Positions 9,669 to 20,320 of a DNA stretch of 64,000 bases are shown in pieces (the first letter of the stretch is position 1; each line of letters begins with the position of its first letter). The stretch is from Micrasema longulum. Its lineage: Eukaryota; Arthropoda; Insecta; Trichoptera; Brachycentridae. The stretch lies in assembly GCA_022494885.1 (NCBI GenBank), contig JAGVSM010000212.1:62001-126000 (forward strand), given 5' to 3'. Below the pieces are notes generated by a model. That model did not search any database. It was not told the origin of the DNA and was given only the letters and a program-made list of their open reading frames with translations. The position numbers and the translations under genes were made by a program.

Positions 9669-9947
9669 CGTCCGAAGACGTCAAATCTAGACGCTTTTAA
9701 GGGTTTTTAGATGGTCCTAGATCCTATAAACGACAATTTATAAACAATAAAAAAAAACAACGATTGAGATACGCCAATGAGAGATATAGATAATGCGTAA
9801 AAAAACATATTTCTAGTGACATAATCTATTGAGAATATACGGGAATAACTTTGTATGAAGTAGTCAGACTACGTATCCATATACCATATATTCAGACTAA
9901 GAAAAAGATTTAAGCATCTCGATAAACTAAAAATTTAGGCCGTACCA
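9669..9947. other. Unassigned DNA
   Basis: Nothing recognisable. Confidence 0.5.
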
Positions 9948-10715
9948 TTTTTTTTTATAGAGTCTTTATTCAATAAAATATTCACATTATTACAATATTA
10001 ATACATTACATTGAAAACTATTCAACAATAGCTTGCCATCGGGTGCTCAGACATAAGTTTTAATTAATAATCAAATAAAAAGAGTACAGATATAATATTG
10101 TATATGTATAATATATTGAACATAAAATAAATTAAAATAAGAACAGATAAAAATAGTTTAAAGAAAGAAAAAAAATTAAAAGTGAAAAAATATAATAAAA
10201 TGATACAATTAAAGTTAAAGAATATCAATTTACTAGAATATATTTTAAATATAAGAAAAAAATTAAACACACATAAAAATAGTGTGTGCTCATAAATGTA
10301 ATCAAAACAAGATAAAAAATAAAACACAGTAAATCGAAAATTTCAATTCATATCTACAGAAAAAATAAAAATATTAAGAACATTAAAATTAACATCTAAA
10401 AAATGTAAATAAAATAGGAAAGAAACAAAAGAAAAGGTTAACCTAAGAAAATAATAAAAATGTATTAAATGAGAGATAAAGAAAATGTGTTACATAAATA
10501 ATAAATCAATATAGGAACGTTCTGTCTACTAATCACTTACGTAATAAAAACATAATTTTATTTTTACTATGACATTTTTACTGTGTCAAGTGGCAACATA
10601 TTGAATATTTTTGGCACAATATAATCCAACGTACGTTGTCCATATTTATGTTTAAATTTTGGTACAACTAGGCCATCAACAGATGTAATTCTTGTTAGAT
10701 AGCTGTGTTCTTATT
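9948..10715 (-). mobile_element. LINE-D: ORF2 C-terminus with long AT-rich 3' UTR
   Basis: On the minus strand 44 uninterrupted codons read SYLTRITSVDGLVVPKFKHK, YGQRTLDYIVPKIFNMLPLD and TVKMS, then a stop at about 10570. The 'VPxFKxxYGxRTLxYxxPKIFNxLP' layout is a common ORF2 C-terminus in insect LINEs. The following ~600 bp is very A-rich on the plus strand and ends at a T-run (about 9950) preceded by 'ttcaataaa' on the plus side, consistent with a 3' UTR and tail. 5' truncation lies near 10715. Confidence 0.65.
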
Positions 10716-12954
10716 TATTTATATATATCGAGCTGAACACCTGTTGGATAATAATTATTTACAAATATTTACATTTATACAAATACTTTAAATACCTATT
10801 TAAACGTTGACTGTTTTCAGTGATTTTATGATCTTTGATTTTTTTTTCACTAACTTACAATATAAGAATAAAAAAACAAATAATATTGAACCCTAAAAGA
10901 AAATTCAAATTTCGAAGACAATTTTTTTAAAATTGGCTTGGGCCACAAAAGAACTTCACGTATCCCATCAAAATATCACATTTTAGCATTTTTCAGGCCA
11001 CTCCCCTTTAACTTGGTTCGCAGAATAGGGACAGCCGAAAAGTTCAAACAATTTTGTCAAATTTGGTAACGTCAAAAGTTAGTGAATCATATTATTGATA
11101 TTTAAAGTTTGCAGTCAAACATTAAAATAAAAGTTAGTAACAAAAATGTAAATAATGCATTTTGGCATTGAAAAGGGTTTTGTAAGTACATAAGCAACTT
11201 AAGGGTAGTAAAGTAACAAAAGCTTACTCATATGTTTTCAAAATACGCTTTTAAATAATTGACGAGCTTTGCCATTTTGAGTGCGTCAGACCTCAGACCA
11301 CTCGAATATCCTCATGATTAATTTCTTCAAATTCAGACATTGTCAAAACATAATCTACCATTTGTTATTATACCTCTTGTGTGCGCAGGTAGGTAAAATG
11401 TACCATAAATAAATACCTTTAAATAAATATACATTGTGGAAAAAGTCATGAACCTCTGGTTGTATATTATAATATAAAATAAGTTGGTACCTAGGTACTT
11501 ATTTATGATTGAATTCCAAAACTAAAAATTATTATTATTAATTCAAATATGGATTTTTCTTGCAAATGGCAAACTCAGTTCTTCTAACCAACATGGGTGC
11601 ACTTTATCCATGAATGCAATTTTCAAAAATGTATTGAATGTCAGTTAATATTATTTCAGTTTTAACAAAAATTTAGTAAAAAAGAATAAATGGGAAGAAA
11701 CTATAATTAATGTAAGAAAGGAATCTGATTGGGATCCATAAAAAGCGAATGTGTTTGTAAAAATTCAAAAACAAACTTTTTTAAACACAAAAAATTAACA
11801 TTCTTTTATTTTGTTGTACATGCATTTTTTTCCAACTTTTTTCGATTCGTTAAAAAATTTTAATTTCTACGAACACGTGCAGCGCGAAGATCTACATTTT
11901 GCTAAAAACCGCACGTACATCGGTTAAGCTGTTTGAAAAGTTTAGTGACATCACACGTACAGAAGAATTTAATATAAACATATTCTGATTTTGGCAATTT
12001 GCATTGATTTCCAAATTTAATTCCTAAAAATATTGTGCAAATAATATAAATTGAAATACAGTATTTTGATTAAAAAAATAAACAACTTTTTTTAACAACT
12101 ATTTTTTTTTCCGCCTGCCGGTTTCAAAGCAAACTTTACTTAACTTAAGAATTATTTTTAATTTTACTTTATCTAACTGTTAATTTTTATCTGTTATTCA
12201 TTGTTTTTATAAATGTGAATAATATTATTAAGTTAGTATAAATATAATCTTCACCAACAAGCTACAAAAAGTGGCTTGGTGGGATTTTAGTTTAAGTAAA
12301 AATATAACTAGTGATTTTTCTTTTTTAATTGTAAAAATGTATAATATAATGAAATAAAAAATATAAATAAATTTAAAAAAACTATGTTTACTAAAACGAC
12401 ACGTGGAGCTAGTAAATTAAGTTTTTATTTTCCTGAAAGGGTGGTAATTTGAGATGCATATTTTCGAAACAAGACATGAGTAGACTAAAATAAATATGTT
12501 TTATATGGTTATTAATTAATTTAAAAAAATATATGAATCGCTTTTTTAATTTCTAAGATTTCCAAGATATCTCATTTAAAAAAAAAATATTTTTAACATA
12601 AAGTACTTTTAATCCAGTGTCTTTATTGACATTTTGATTATTTTCTATCAATTCAGAAAAAATAAAATATTTTGGCATCTTAAGTGTTATTTTACTCTAA
12701 TATTTAAGTTTCTTTTAGTTTTTCTAATTTATATTGAATCGTAATCATTACAATTTAATTGGTATATGCTAGATTTATTATATTCATTTACTTCTTCTTT
12801 GTGATTTTTTAACAGTGTTTCTATATTTCATTTATTTGTTCAGATATTTAGAAAATTACAGAAAAAAGACCCAATTCATTCTAAATACAATAATAGATCA
12901 CAAATTACTGTAGATAGTTATGTTATTAAAATAATATAACAAAATGTAAAAAGA
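10716..12954. other. Unassigned AT-rich DNA (~2.2 kb)
   Basis: No gene or clear repeat. The stretch 12100-12380 ends in 'atataaataaatttaaaaaa' and could be a LINE 3' UTR, but no coding remnant supports this. Confidence 0.5.
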
Positions 12955-13275
12955 AAAATTAAAAGTTAGAAAGTGCTTTCCTAAGGGAAGGCCCACTAAC
13001 GTGAAATATGCCGACATCCGAGGCGATGCGATTAAGTAGCAAGATTGCTCTACCAACCGGCATAACCATTGGCAGGTTGGTTCTGCATCGCGGTAGGTAA
13101 AACAATCGATTCTGTATTTGTCGAAGATAGTTATCAGGTACGAACAGACCTACATCCATCAGAATTTCTGAGTTATGTATGCGACCACCGATCACCTGGA
13201 AAAAGTGTGTAGAATGCAGGGTTAATGTTTGATGATAGGGAATTAGGTAACTGTTTAGAAAAACTGTCATTTATA
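12955..13275 (-). mobile_element. LINE-F copy 1: ORF2 C-terminus
   Basis: The minus-strand frame reads THFFQVIGGRIHNSEILMDV, then VPDNYLRQIQNRLFYLPRCR, TNLPMVMPVGRAILLLNRIA, and SDVGIFHVSGPSLRKALSNF with a stop. This is the conserved tail of CR1/Jockey-group ORF2 (…VPDNYLRxRxxRLF…PRxRTNL…P…RxxxLLN…DIFH.S). It shares the NLPMVMxVGRxIxxLN signature with the copy at 14.8-15.3 kb. Confidence 0.85.
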
Positions 13276-13282
13276 AAAAGAA

Positions 13283-13592
13283 TCCGCCTTCATTGTTTGG
13301 GTGGGTTTGCTTTATTTACTGTGGGAGTAGAATATAAATATATATTTATAAGTTTGCGTTTTTGTTTTTGATTTAATATTTTATCAATTAAGTTCTCATT
13401 GTAGCCATTATTATTAGCAATCTGTTTTATTGTATTGTTCTTTTTTAAATAAGTATCATCTAGTGGAACGTTAATTAACCCATCTATCATTGAATGGAAT
13501 GCGGAATGTTTATGGGCAATCGGATGATTTGAAGAATTATGAATAATTGTGTCTGTATATGTTGGCTTACGGTAGATATCGAAATCATTTTT
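13283..13592 (-). mobile_element. Penelope-like element RT fragment
   Basis: The minus strand reads FDIYRKPTYTDTIIHNSSNH, then PIAHKHSAFHSMIDGLINVP and an NTIKQIANNNGYNENLIDKI block. The 'FDIYRKPTxTDxxIxxxSxHPxxHKxAA' motif and the following 'ELNTIKxIAxNNGY' region are typical of Penelope-like reverse transcriptases just downstream of the catalytic core. No GIY-YIG endonuclease follows. It is directly adjacent to the LINE-F remnant but belongs to a different element class. Confidence 0.75.
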
Positions 13593-13679
13593 TCAAATTT
13601 TTATTGTTAATTTTTTTCGTATTTTTAAAGTAAATTTTATTTCTTTACGTAACGAATTTAGGAAATTAAGAAATATTTT

Positions 13680-13905
13680 GAGTTTGTTTGATTGTTTGTA
13701 GACAAAAGACTGGATTTCACCCCCAAGAGAGTTTTTAAGATTAACAAATAATAACCGAGATGAAGAACATTTAAGACAAAGAAATGTTAATTCCTAGACA
13801 TTTGCAGGGCTTAGGATCTGTCATTCTTAAAACTCTCTAGGGGATGATATCCAGGGTTTTGTCAAAAAAAATTCCGTCAAACTAAGAATATTGTAACTTA
13901 ACCAG
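13680..13905 (+). mobile_element. R-family copy, degenerate hairpin
   Basis: Starts 'gagtttgtttgattgtttgt' then 'agacaaaagactggatttca'; the centre has 'cctagacatttgcagggctt'; it returns as 'aactctctaggggatgatat' and 'ccagggttttgtc', i.e. the opposite terminus inverted. Confidence 0.7.
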
Positions 13906-13949
13906 TTGGACAACAAATAAGTATAAACAATGGAAAATTATTTTTAGGC

Positions 13950-14045
13950 GAAACCTTGTATGTGAAATAATTCAACCAGATGAATCTCTTCACATCAATA
14001 AATGTTTTCCATCTATATTGTAACTTGTTGAATTTATACTGGCGG
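13950..14045 (-). mobile_element. R-family fragment
   Basis: 'atgtgaaataattcaaccag' and 'atgaatctcttcacatcaat' match the inner part of the R unit on the minus strand. Confidence 0.65.
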
Positions 14046-14100
14046 GTAGATTGGTTCTGTTAGATGCTAGATATGAAATCTTGAATTATTTAGGAATTTT

Positions 14101-14172
14101 TTTACGTTAGCCATTATCATCTCCGAACCCACATTCACACCTGATGGTGCATGGGGCATTACATTGATAAAA
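14101..14172 (-). mobile_element. SINE-G tail fragment
   Basis: 'acacctgatggtgcatgggg' and 'cattacattgat' match the SINE-G 3' end. Confidence 0.6.
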
Positions 14173-14174
14173 AA

Positions 14175-14510
14175 AATCCTCGCAAGTGCGGTGAATTGGT
14201 TCAGCCGGATGAATCTCACCCACATGAGAAAGGTTTCGCCTCTTTTACTTCACAAAAGTCAACAGATGGAAGAGTTGAGAAAATCTGCAAGTATAACATG
14301 AACAGAATGATGGATGTTACATAGTGTGTAAAATGGCCATTAAAAGCATCCAAAGACAGGTCATAAGCCCTGTAAATGCCTAGACTTCCATATTGCGCGT
14401 GCAGTGTGCCCTCTTTGTTGCAACAAATTGAGATCTAAATAACTCCTTAGAGAGGAAATCAGCCTGACTGCAAAAATTTGGACATACTCGAAAAATTTTT
14501 CATTTTCGTA
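14175..14510 (-). mobile_element. R-family copy
   Basis: Minus-oriented, nearly a whole unit: 'ggatgaatctcacccacatg', 'aaagtcaacagatggaagag', 'aggtcataagccctgtaaat', 'gcctagacttccatatt' and the terminus 'tttggacatactc'. Confidence 0.8.
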
Positions 14511-14597
14511 AGTCGAAAACAAATAAGGTAAATTTTAGTTCTTTCTTTTGGGATTTTTTTTTCTCTATATTTGTCATATTATATATTCGTTAGACTC

Positions 14598-14825
14598 TCA
14601 GTAACTATAACTATTGACGTGCTTAAAAACATGCTAAGCTTTAATTTGAGCGATCACAATTAACAATAATGAACATTCTTAAGTTATTGCAGTAATAAGT
14701 CAACGCGTGTGTAATCTCTAAGTCAACGCTCGTGTCGGTTTGTTTTTTGTTTTACTCGTTAATAAATACAGCTCATTGGCGAAAAACCTCCGTTTATTAT
14801 AAAAAATAATACAATATACTGCATC
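14598..14825. mobile_element. TIR transposon copy 1, left part
   Basis: Matches 27.80-28.03 kb ('gagcgatcacaattaacaat', 'aataaatacagctcattggc'). The left terminal repeat is decayed ('actataactattgacgtgc'). Interrupted at about 14825 by LINE-F. Confidence 0.8.
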
Positions 14826-15345
14826 TCTAATGGTGGAGAGGGTTCAGAAGAAATTTCTTCGGTTTCTCTAGATGAGGGAGTGCGGATATTATCCATGACT
14901 TTATCCCACTGAGTTCCTTCAGGGTATCTTTGGTTACAGCAGTTTGAAGACCAAAAGGAATGTGTATTTAACAACGCACTGGTTTCAATTGTTGCGCGGT
15001 ATTACTGACAACCCTGAAATTATGCGGAGCATAGCTTTTATGTTCCGGATAATAACCTTAGACAGCGTCAGCATAGACTGTTTCACATTCCAAAATACAG
15101 GGCCAACCTGCCGATGGTTATGTCTGTTGGAAGGACTATCTCTATGTTGAACAATATCACTTTAGACATTGACATTTTTCACGTCTCTAAGGGAGTTTTT
15201 CGTTACAAGATTCTCTTACTTTTTTAACATATTATTCTCTGGATATTATGTATACTAATGTGTTTTTTTTATAAATACCTAATTTTACCTAATTATGAAT
15301 TAGGATATTCCATTTTGTGATGTACATATATTTGAATAAATAAAT
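14826..15345 (+). mobile_element. LINE-F copy 2 nested in the TIR transposon
   Basis: C-terminal ORF2 remnant: ERVQKKFLRFL, a GYYP block, LTTHWFQLLRGITDNPEIMR, then after a frame shift VPDNNLRQRQHRLFHIPKYR, ANLPMVMSVGRTISMLNNIT, LDIDIFHVSKGVFRYKILLL and a stop near 15227. The 3' UTR ends 'tgaataaataaataaaat'. 5'-truncated. The flanking halves join into one element when compared with the uninterrupted copy at 27.8-28.4 kb. Confidence 0.85.
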
Positions 15346-15716
15346 AAAATTGAAATTTGCAAAAAAGTAATTAGGATCTAATACAAAAATTACAATTACT
15401 TTGGCGACTGCTTTTATTGACATTTGGCTTACTAAACGCCGGCTGAATGCAATAAATAGCATGATACATAATAAATAATTAATAAATAAATAAAAATAGC
15501 TGAATTGGAATATTTTCCATATTTACACCGGTGAAATTCAAATATGTGATTGCGCAGCAGGATTATACGTCGCGAAACGTAAATATTTTGACATTTAATA
15601 TTAAGCGTTCACGGATGTTCCATTGTGATCGCGAATACGATAAACAACCATGGTGCGAATTTGTTGTCACGACGCTTATTGAGAAGGTCGATAGTTATTT
15701 GTGATTGAGCTACCGG
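15346..15716. mobile_element. TIR transposon copy 1, right part
   Basis: Very similar to 28.02-28.38 kb, including 'tatgtgattgcgcagcagga' and 'ttatacgtcgcgaaacgtaa'. It ends with the right terminal repeat 'gatagttatttgtgattgag' followed by CTA. Confidence 0.9.
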
Positions 15717-15898
15717 AATAGATTAACAACGAATATCCAGGTTCCACTGTATTTTATTGTTCATGGACTGACCGTCAATATGAAAAGTAAAAGTGGCAAG
15801 ATTTTCTGCGCAGCCTGTACTTCCAGAATTGCAAAGGACAGAGTTCCTTTTGTTTGCGGTATCGTCATTATTGTGACACGTTAATTCGGAAGTACTCA
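15717..15898. other. Unassigned DNA between repeats
   Basis: No match elsewhere in the window. Holds the point where the segment shared with 57.6 kb ends. Confidence 0.5.
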
Positions 15899-16033
15899 TT
15901 AGTGCACATGGCAGAAGCAGGTAGGTGAGAGGTAGACCGTTTGATAACTATTAGGATAGAGATTATCGAGATATGCACATATTAGTCATTCGGTTTAGTA
16001 AGGGTAGTATTATTATTATTATGGATAACTTAT
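15899..16033 (-). mobile_element. ~135-bp insert shared with 57.61-57.75 kb (LINE-E tail plus flank)
   Basis: 'cacatggcagaagcaggtag' through 'cattcggtttagtaagggta' is nearly identical, inverted, to 57.65-57.75 kb. It is followed by (ATT)n and 'atggataacttattcagc', which is the very 3' end of LINE-E on the minus strand, then by an R unit at 'tttaacaaattac'. Confidence 0.8.
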
Positions 16034-16365
16034 TCAGCTTTAACAAATTACAACAGGGATGGAGAATACCTTAAATAAGGGAATATTGAAGTCTAGGCAT
16101 TTACACGGCTTATGACCTGTCATTAGCTGGTTTAAGTGGCCACTTTACACACTGTGTAACATTCACCATTTTGCCTATGTTTGAACATCCATATTTCTTC
16201 AATTTTTCCATCTGTTGATTTTAGTGAAGTTAAAGAGCTGAAACCTTTATTGTTGTGAAGAGATTCATCTGACTGAATTATTTCACATACTAGGCAACGT
16301 CAGAAAACGATTTTCCAATTTTCGAACTTCTTCTTGGACCAGTTGGTTTCATTACAATATTTGAG
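16034..16365 (+). mobile_element. R-family unit, tandem copy 1
   Basis: Plus-oriented from 'aacaaattacaacagggatg' through 'gacctgtcattagctgg', 'ccatctgttgattttagtga' and 'tactaggcaacg' to 'cttcttggaccagttgg'. Head-to-tail with the next unit. Confidence 0.9.
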
Positions 16366-16775
16366 TTTGTCCAAATGTTCGTAGACAAAAGACTGGATTT
16401 CACCCCCTCGGGAGTCATTAAGATTAACAAATTACAACAGGGATGGAGAATACCTAAATAAGGGAATATGGATGTCAAGGCATTTACAGGACTTATGACC
16501 TGTCATTGGCTGGTTTAAGTGGCCACTTTACACACTGTGTAACATTCACCATTTTGCCTATGTTTGAACATCCATATTTCTTCAATTCTTCCATCTGTTG
16601 ATTTTAGTGAAGTTGTAGAGCTAAATCCTTTATTGTTGTGAAGAGATTCATCTGTCTAAATTATTTCACGTGCTAGGCAACGCCTAAAAAATTTTTTTTT
16701 CAATTTTTAAACTTTTTTTTGGACCAGTTGGTTTCATTACAATATTTGAGTTTTTCTAAATATACTATTGTGCTC
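16366..16775 (+). mobile_element. R-family unit, tandem copy 2
   Basis: Complete unit beginning 'atttgagtttgtccaaatgt' and 'caccccctcgggagtc' and ending 'ggaccagttggtttcattac'; the next terminus begins again at 16741. Period about 390-400 bp. Confidence 0.9.
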
Positions 16776-16834
16776 AATGTTTATTTTTGTAAATTTATTG
16801 ATAATTTTTAGTTGCTAGTATTTCACTCATTCAT

Positions 16835-16975
16835 ACACTTTGTAGCTGCAAGACGATTAGTAATCTAGCTTCAATAGGTAAATATTATCAACTATCAAAT
16901 ATCCAAATATGGTAAATGGGGTCTTGAATTCCAACCGTCCATGCGCTCAGTAATCTACGGGTTCACTAGACTATT
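16835..16975 (-). repeat. 'cagctacagagcgcat' family unit, minus strand
   Basis: 'tttgtagctgcaagacgatt' and, about 90 bp on, 'gaattccaaccgtccatgcg' are inverted versions of the motif seen at 6.9-7.4 kb, spanning one period. Confidence 0.65.
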
Positions 16976-17405
16976 CCGAATTACAAAATAATTCGGAGAG
17001 CGAACATTTACTTGCGTTTTTCCAAGATTCTTTAATTAAATCGTTAAAACTATTTTGAACATAGAAAATATTCAAATTAAAAAAAAGTCGAAAACGACCT
17101 CCTTAGTACCTAATATAAATGTTAATTGTTTTAAGTATTTATGTATCTACAACAAACTACAGTGCACACTCGCCAATAAAGAGAATTCACACATTTGCAA
17201 ATGAATACACAAATGACGTAGATATATTTAATATAATAATTTTGAATTTTAAAAGGCAGTGTATCAATTTACTATCTTCAAATCGTTATACCTAAATAAT
17301 ACTATGTTGATTTCAATTGTTTGCCGTTTATTGACTTATGTATGTATTCTTAATAAATATTTTTCTAACTTCTTCCAATTTAAAGATTATTTTAATACAA
17401 CCTAT
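16976..17405. other. Unassigned AT-rich DNA
   Basis: No recognisable feature. Confidence 0.5.
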
Positions 17406-17790
17406 ACGCAAAAATGTACTCCGGTTTCTCCACTACAGTACAGTTAATGTGTGTATTATTATGTATCCTCATATATTTTCTACTAATATGTTGTGATTTC
17501 TATTTATTTTTTTATTTAATTTTTATTTTTCTTTCTCTTCTTAATTCATTTTCATTATTTCTCCTTTCTTTGTGTAAAATGCATTTCTGTCTTCATATTT
17601 AAAAATGCACTTCTGTTCTTTTCATTTTTATACTAATATGTAAAGATGATATTTTTTAGATTATTTTTTTCTTCTAAAAATCTTTTCTTTTTTTTTGCTA
17701 CTTCTTTGTTAAATACATGTCTGTCTTTATTTGTATATATGTATGTAAAACATGTTAAAACCTAAAAGGCGTTTAAATAAATAAATAGTG
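17406..17790 (+). mobile_element. Probable LINE 3' UTR
   Basis: Pyrimidine-rich stretch ending 'acctaaaaggcgtttaaata' and 'aataaatag', a typical LINE 3' end with AAAT tail. No protein remnant is visible, so family is unknown. Confidence 0.45.
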
Positions 17791-17947
17791 TATATGTGTA
17801 AAACAGATCTGCTTAAAAAAAATTTTGGTTGTGACATTTGAGGTTTTCAAAACAAAGTCTTCAATTAACGTAACATTTAACTAATTATAATGAATAAATC
17901 TTGTTCTACAGAACTAAAAGTAACACTTCGTGAGAACGTGGCTATTT

Positions 17948-18137
17948 TCATTTCATTTCATTATTTTTTTTGCACCACAACAGGCCAGGGGGCCCAATTA
18001 CAGTGGTGAATTACATTACAGAACAACCAGGCTTGAGAAAAATCACATTTTTAATTTTTGTGTTCTCACCGGGAATCGAACCCGGAACCTTCCGTGCGTG
18101 AGTCAAGCGTCTTGACCACTACACCACAGAGGCCGGC
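17948..18137 (-). mobile_element. SINE-V (tRNA-Val-like SINE), near full length
   Basis: On the minus strand the head reads 'ggcctctgtggtgtagtggt' (A box), 'ttgactcacgcacggaaggt' and 'ggttcgattcccggtgagaa' (B box). The loop 'ctcacac' in the better copy and arm layout resemble tRNA-Val(CAC). The body has 'gatttttctcaagcctgg' and 'ttcaccactgtaattgggcc', ending 'gttgtggtgcaaaaaaaa'. Confidence 0.9.
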
Positions 18138-18229
18138 TATGTGTGGCTCATACTGTATATTTATATAGTGGTCTGAAACTCTAGTCTATACTCGTTTAAA
18201 ACAAAATACCGATAATTCAATTCTTGTAT

Positions 18230-18640
18230 AATTTCAGTACTTCTATATGGGTGCGAATCCTGGCCTGTTGCCAAAGCTTAAACCACCAAACTTCTGAATT
18301 TTGAAAGTAAAAGCTTTAAAAAAATGTTAAGCATAAAGTGATGTTATTTCACAATTTCCATTGAAGTCCGAGAATGGACGCAGCAGCTTCCTATAACGAG
18401 GGTCTTGAGGATGCGGCGGTGGACCTGTCTTGGACACGTGCTGCGCATGCCTCAATAGAACCTTAACCAAAGTTGCCTCTTCTTTACGTCGTCGTCCTGG
18501 TAGTCCGTCATTAACAATCTTTCAACGTTATTCGGCGGAGCTTAGGGTTGCGGGATTGACGTGTGAGGAAACGAGAGTGCTGGCTGGAGATACTGTCTCC
18601 TGGAGGCGTCTAGTGATGTCCACATGATGGATTTGGAAAA
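18230..18640 (+). mobile_element. RTE-like LINE fragment (LINE-G type), broken
   Basis: Reads VLLYGCESWPVAKA, KSFKKMLSIK, EVREWTQQL, RRWTCLGHVLRMPQ, then after a stop and frame change KVASSLRRRPGSPSLTIFQR, LTCEETRVLAGDTVSWRRLV. The 'YGCESW … LGHVLRMP … TW… W…LV' order is the end of an RTE-like ORF2. Stops and shifts make it dead. Followed by 'acatgatgg', a plausible 3' tail start. Confidence 0.75.
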
Positions 18641-19329
18641 ATTGAATGGAAGTTTATATACTCAACAGCCTACCAGACTTTTTAATTGCTGAGATTACCA
18701 GTTTTAGACTCTTCTTCTTACACTACGTATTATAATGTGTATGACTTATTCGGCATTGTTGAATATGATTTTTATGGACTAAATGTTGGATATTAATAAC
18801 TTATTGTATTTTTTTTTTAAACGTATTTTAGTAATTATCTCATTGTAAGTTATATGTACATTGTAACTGGCAGTAGTTATTTACTGTACATTTAAATACA
18901 TAAAACCAGAATGTGGCTTTCTTTGACCTCGTGTATGTCTACCCCTGATTTATAAACCATGCCAAGGAACTGACGCCGAATGAATAATTCTCAAGGAATT
19001 TTCAATTAACATTACCAAAATGAAAGCTGACAAATTATTTACCAAATATTTGACGAAGGTGTGCATAAGTACTCTGGTTTAATGACAACTCATTATTAAG
19101 CCCATTTGTATATTTATCGCCAAACATAATATGTTATCTTATTTTATTAGGAATACCGTGGAACAATATGTCGATTGCAAGAACACAGGTAATGTTAATT
19201 TCAACATCATTAAAAAAAAAGTTGAGTAAAGTTGAGTTGAGTTGAATAAAGTCTCGCTGTTTGCCAATAGATTGCGTTATCTAAGCTTTTTTATGTCAGC
19301 CAACTTCATCGAAAGCTCACCATTAGGTT
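18641..19329. other. Unassigned DNA
   Basis: AT-rich, no gene or repeat that I can place. Confidence 0.5.
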
Positions 19330-19605
19330 TGAAATGATACGGCGACGGCCGACTAGTTTCTGCTTGTGTAAAGTTAAGGTTTCTGTGCCTGGGCAGGAGA
19401 AGAATACAGTACTCCTGGCGAGAGTTTTTGACTCGATGGCTTTTCTCAGGTAAAAGTCATGAAAAAAGAAATCGAGCGGAGTTAAGTCCGCCTCGTAGTG
19501 TAATGGTTGGCGCATTCTCCTACCATACTTGAGGTTCTAGATTCGATTCCCGGGAAAGTGAAAATGAAATATTGATATTAAAGGTAATTTTACACAACAA
19601 TATTA
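19330..19605 (+). mobile_element. SINE-G variant with extra 5' module
   Basis: A 5' module ('gactcgatggcttttctcag', 'aagaaatcgagcgg') precedes a tRNA head 'gtccgcctcgtagtgtaatg' with B box 'gattcgattcccggg'. The same order of module and head is seen at 45.55-45.87 kb (plus) and 44.94-45.1 kb (minus). Confidence 0.7.
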
Positions 19606-19784
19606 AGTTTTTACAGGATTTATCTTTTAATGAGAGCTTCGGAATAATAATATTAAAAAAATATCTATATGTAATCTTATCTGATAATGGACATAGGCTT
19701 TTGTGATACAAGTCAATTCAATTTTTGCTAAGTAGTATATTTAAATCTAAACTTGTTGCAACTGAGAGAGAAAACATTTTATAG

Positions 19785-20005
19785 AAGCGACTATGGAAGT
19801 CTAGGCATTTACAGGGCTTATGACATGTCATTGTCGGGTTGAGTAGGTTTTTTATGACAGTTCATAAGCCCTGTAAATACCTAAACTTTAATATTCCCTT
19901 TTCAAAAATGGTATGTCTGTTGCAACAAGTTAAGATCTAAATGACTCTCTATGGAGAAGGTTCAGTCTGTCTGCAAACGTTTGGACATACTCAAAATATT
20001 TCAGT
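19785..20005. mobile_element. R-family hairpin copy
   Basis: Left arm 'ggaagtctaggcatttacag' and 'ggcttatgacatgtcat'; loop about 20 bp; right arm 'gttcataagccctgtaaata' and 'cctaaacttt'; terminus 'acgtttggacatactcaaaa'. Confidence 0.85.
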
Positions 20006-20320
20006 AGTTTTCGATTCAGTAAAAATCTCGATATATGAAATTGAATATACTAAAAGAGTTACTCGTTTATTGACAAAAAAATTAGTTTTTTTTGTATTAA
20101 TGAAACCAATAGGAAGACCCACTAAAACTGAAGTGCAATTATTTCGTTTTTTTAAAATTATTATTATGTTTCTAAACCTCTATAATATGTGTAGTGATAT
20201 ACTCGTATGTCTGTGTTGACTAATTATTCGTCTCAACTTAACACAGGACTTTTGGTCCCACAGAGTTGGGACATAAACATAATAATCGGTTTATAAGTAA
20301 ATAAATAGAATAAATAAAAA
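20006..20320 (+). mobile_element. Probable LINE 3' end
   Basis: 'acttttggtcccacagagtt' 'gggacataaac' and the end 'ataagtaaataaatagaata' look like a LINE 3' UTR and tail. A 92-codon open frame at 19941-20219 starts within the R copy and shows no family features. Confidence 0.45.
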
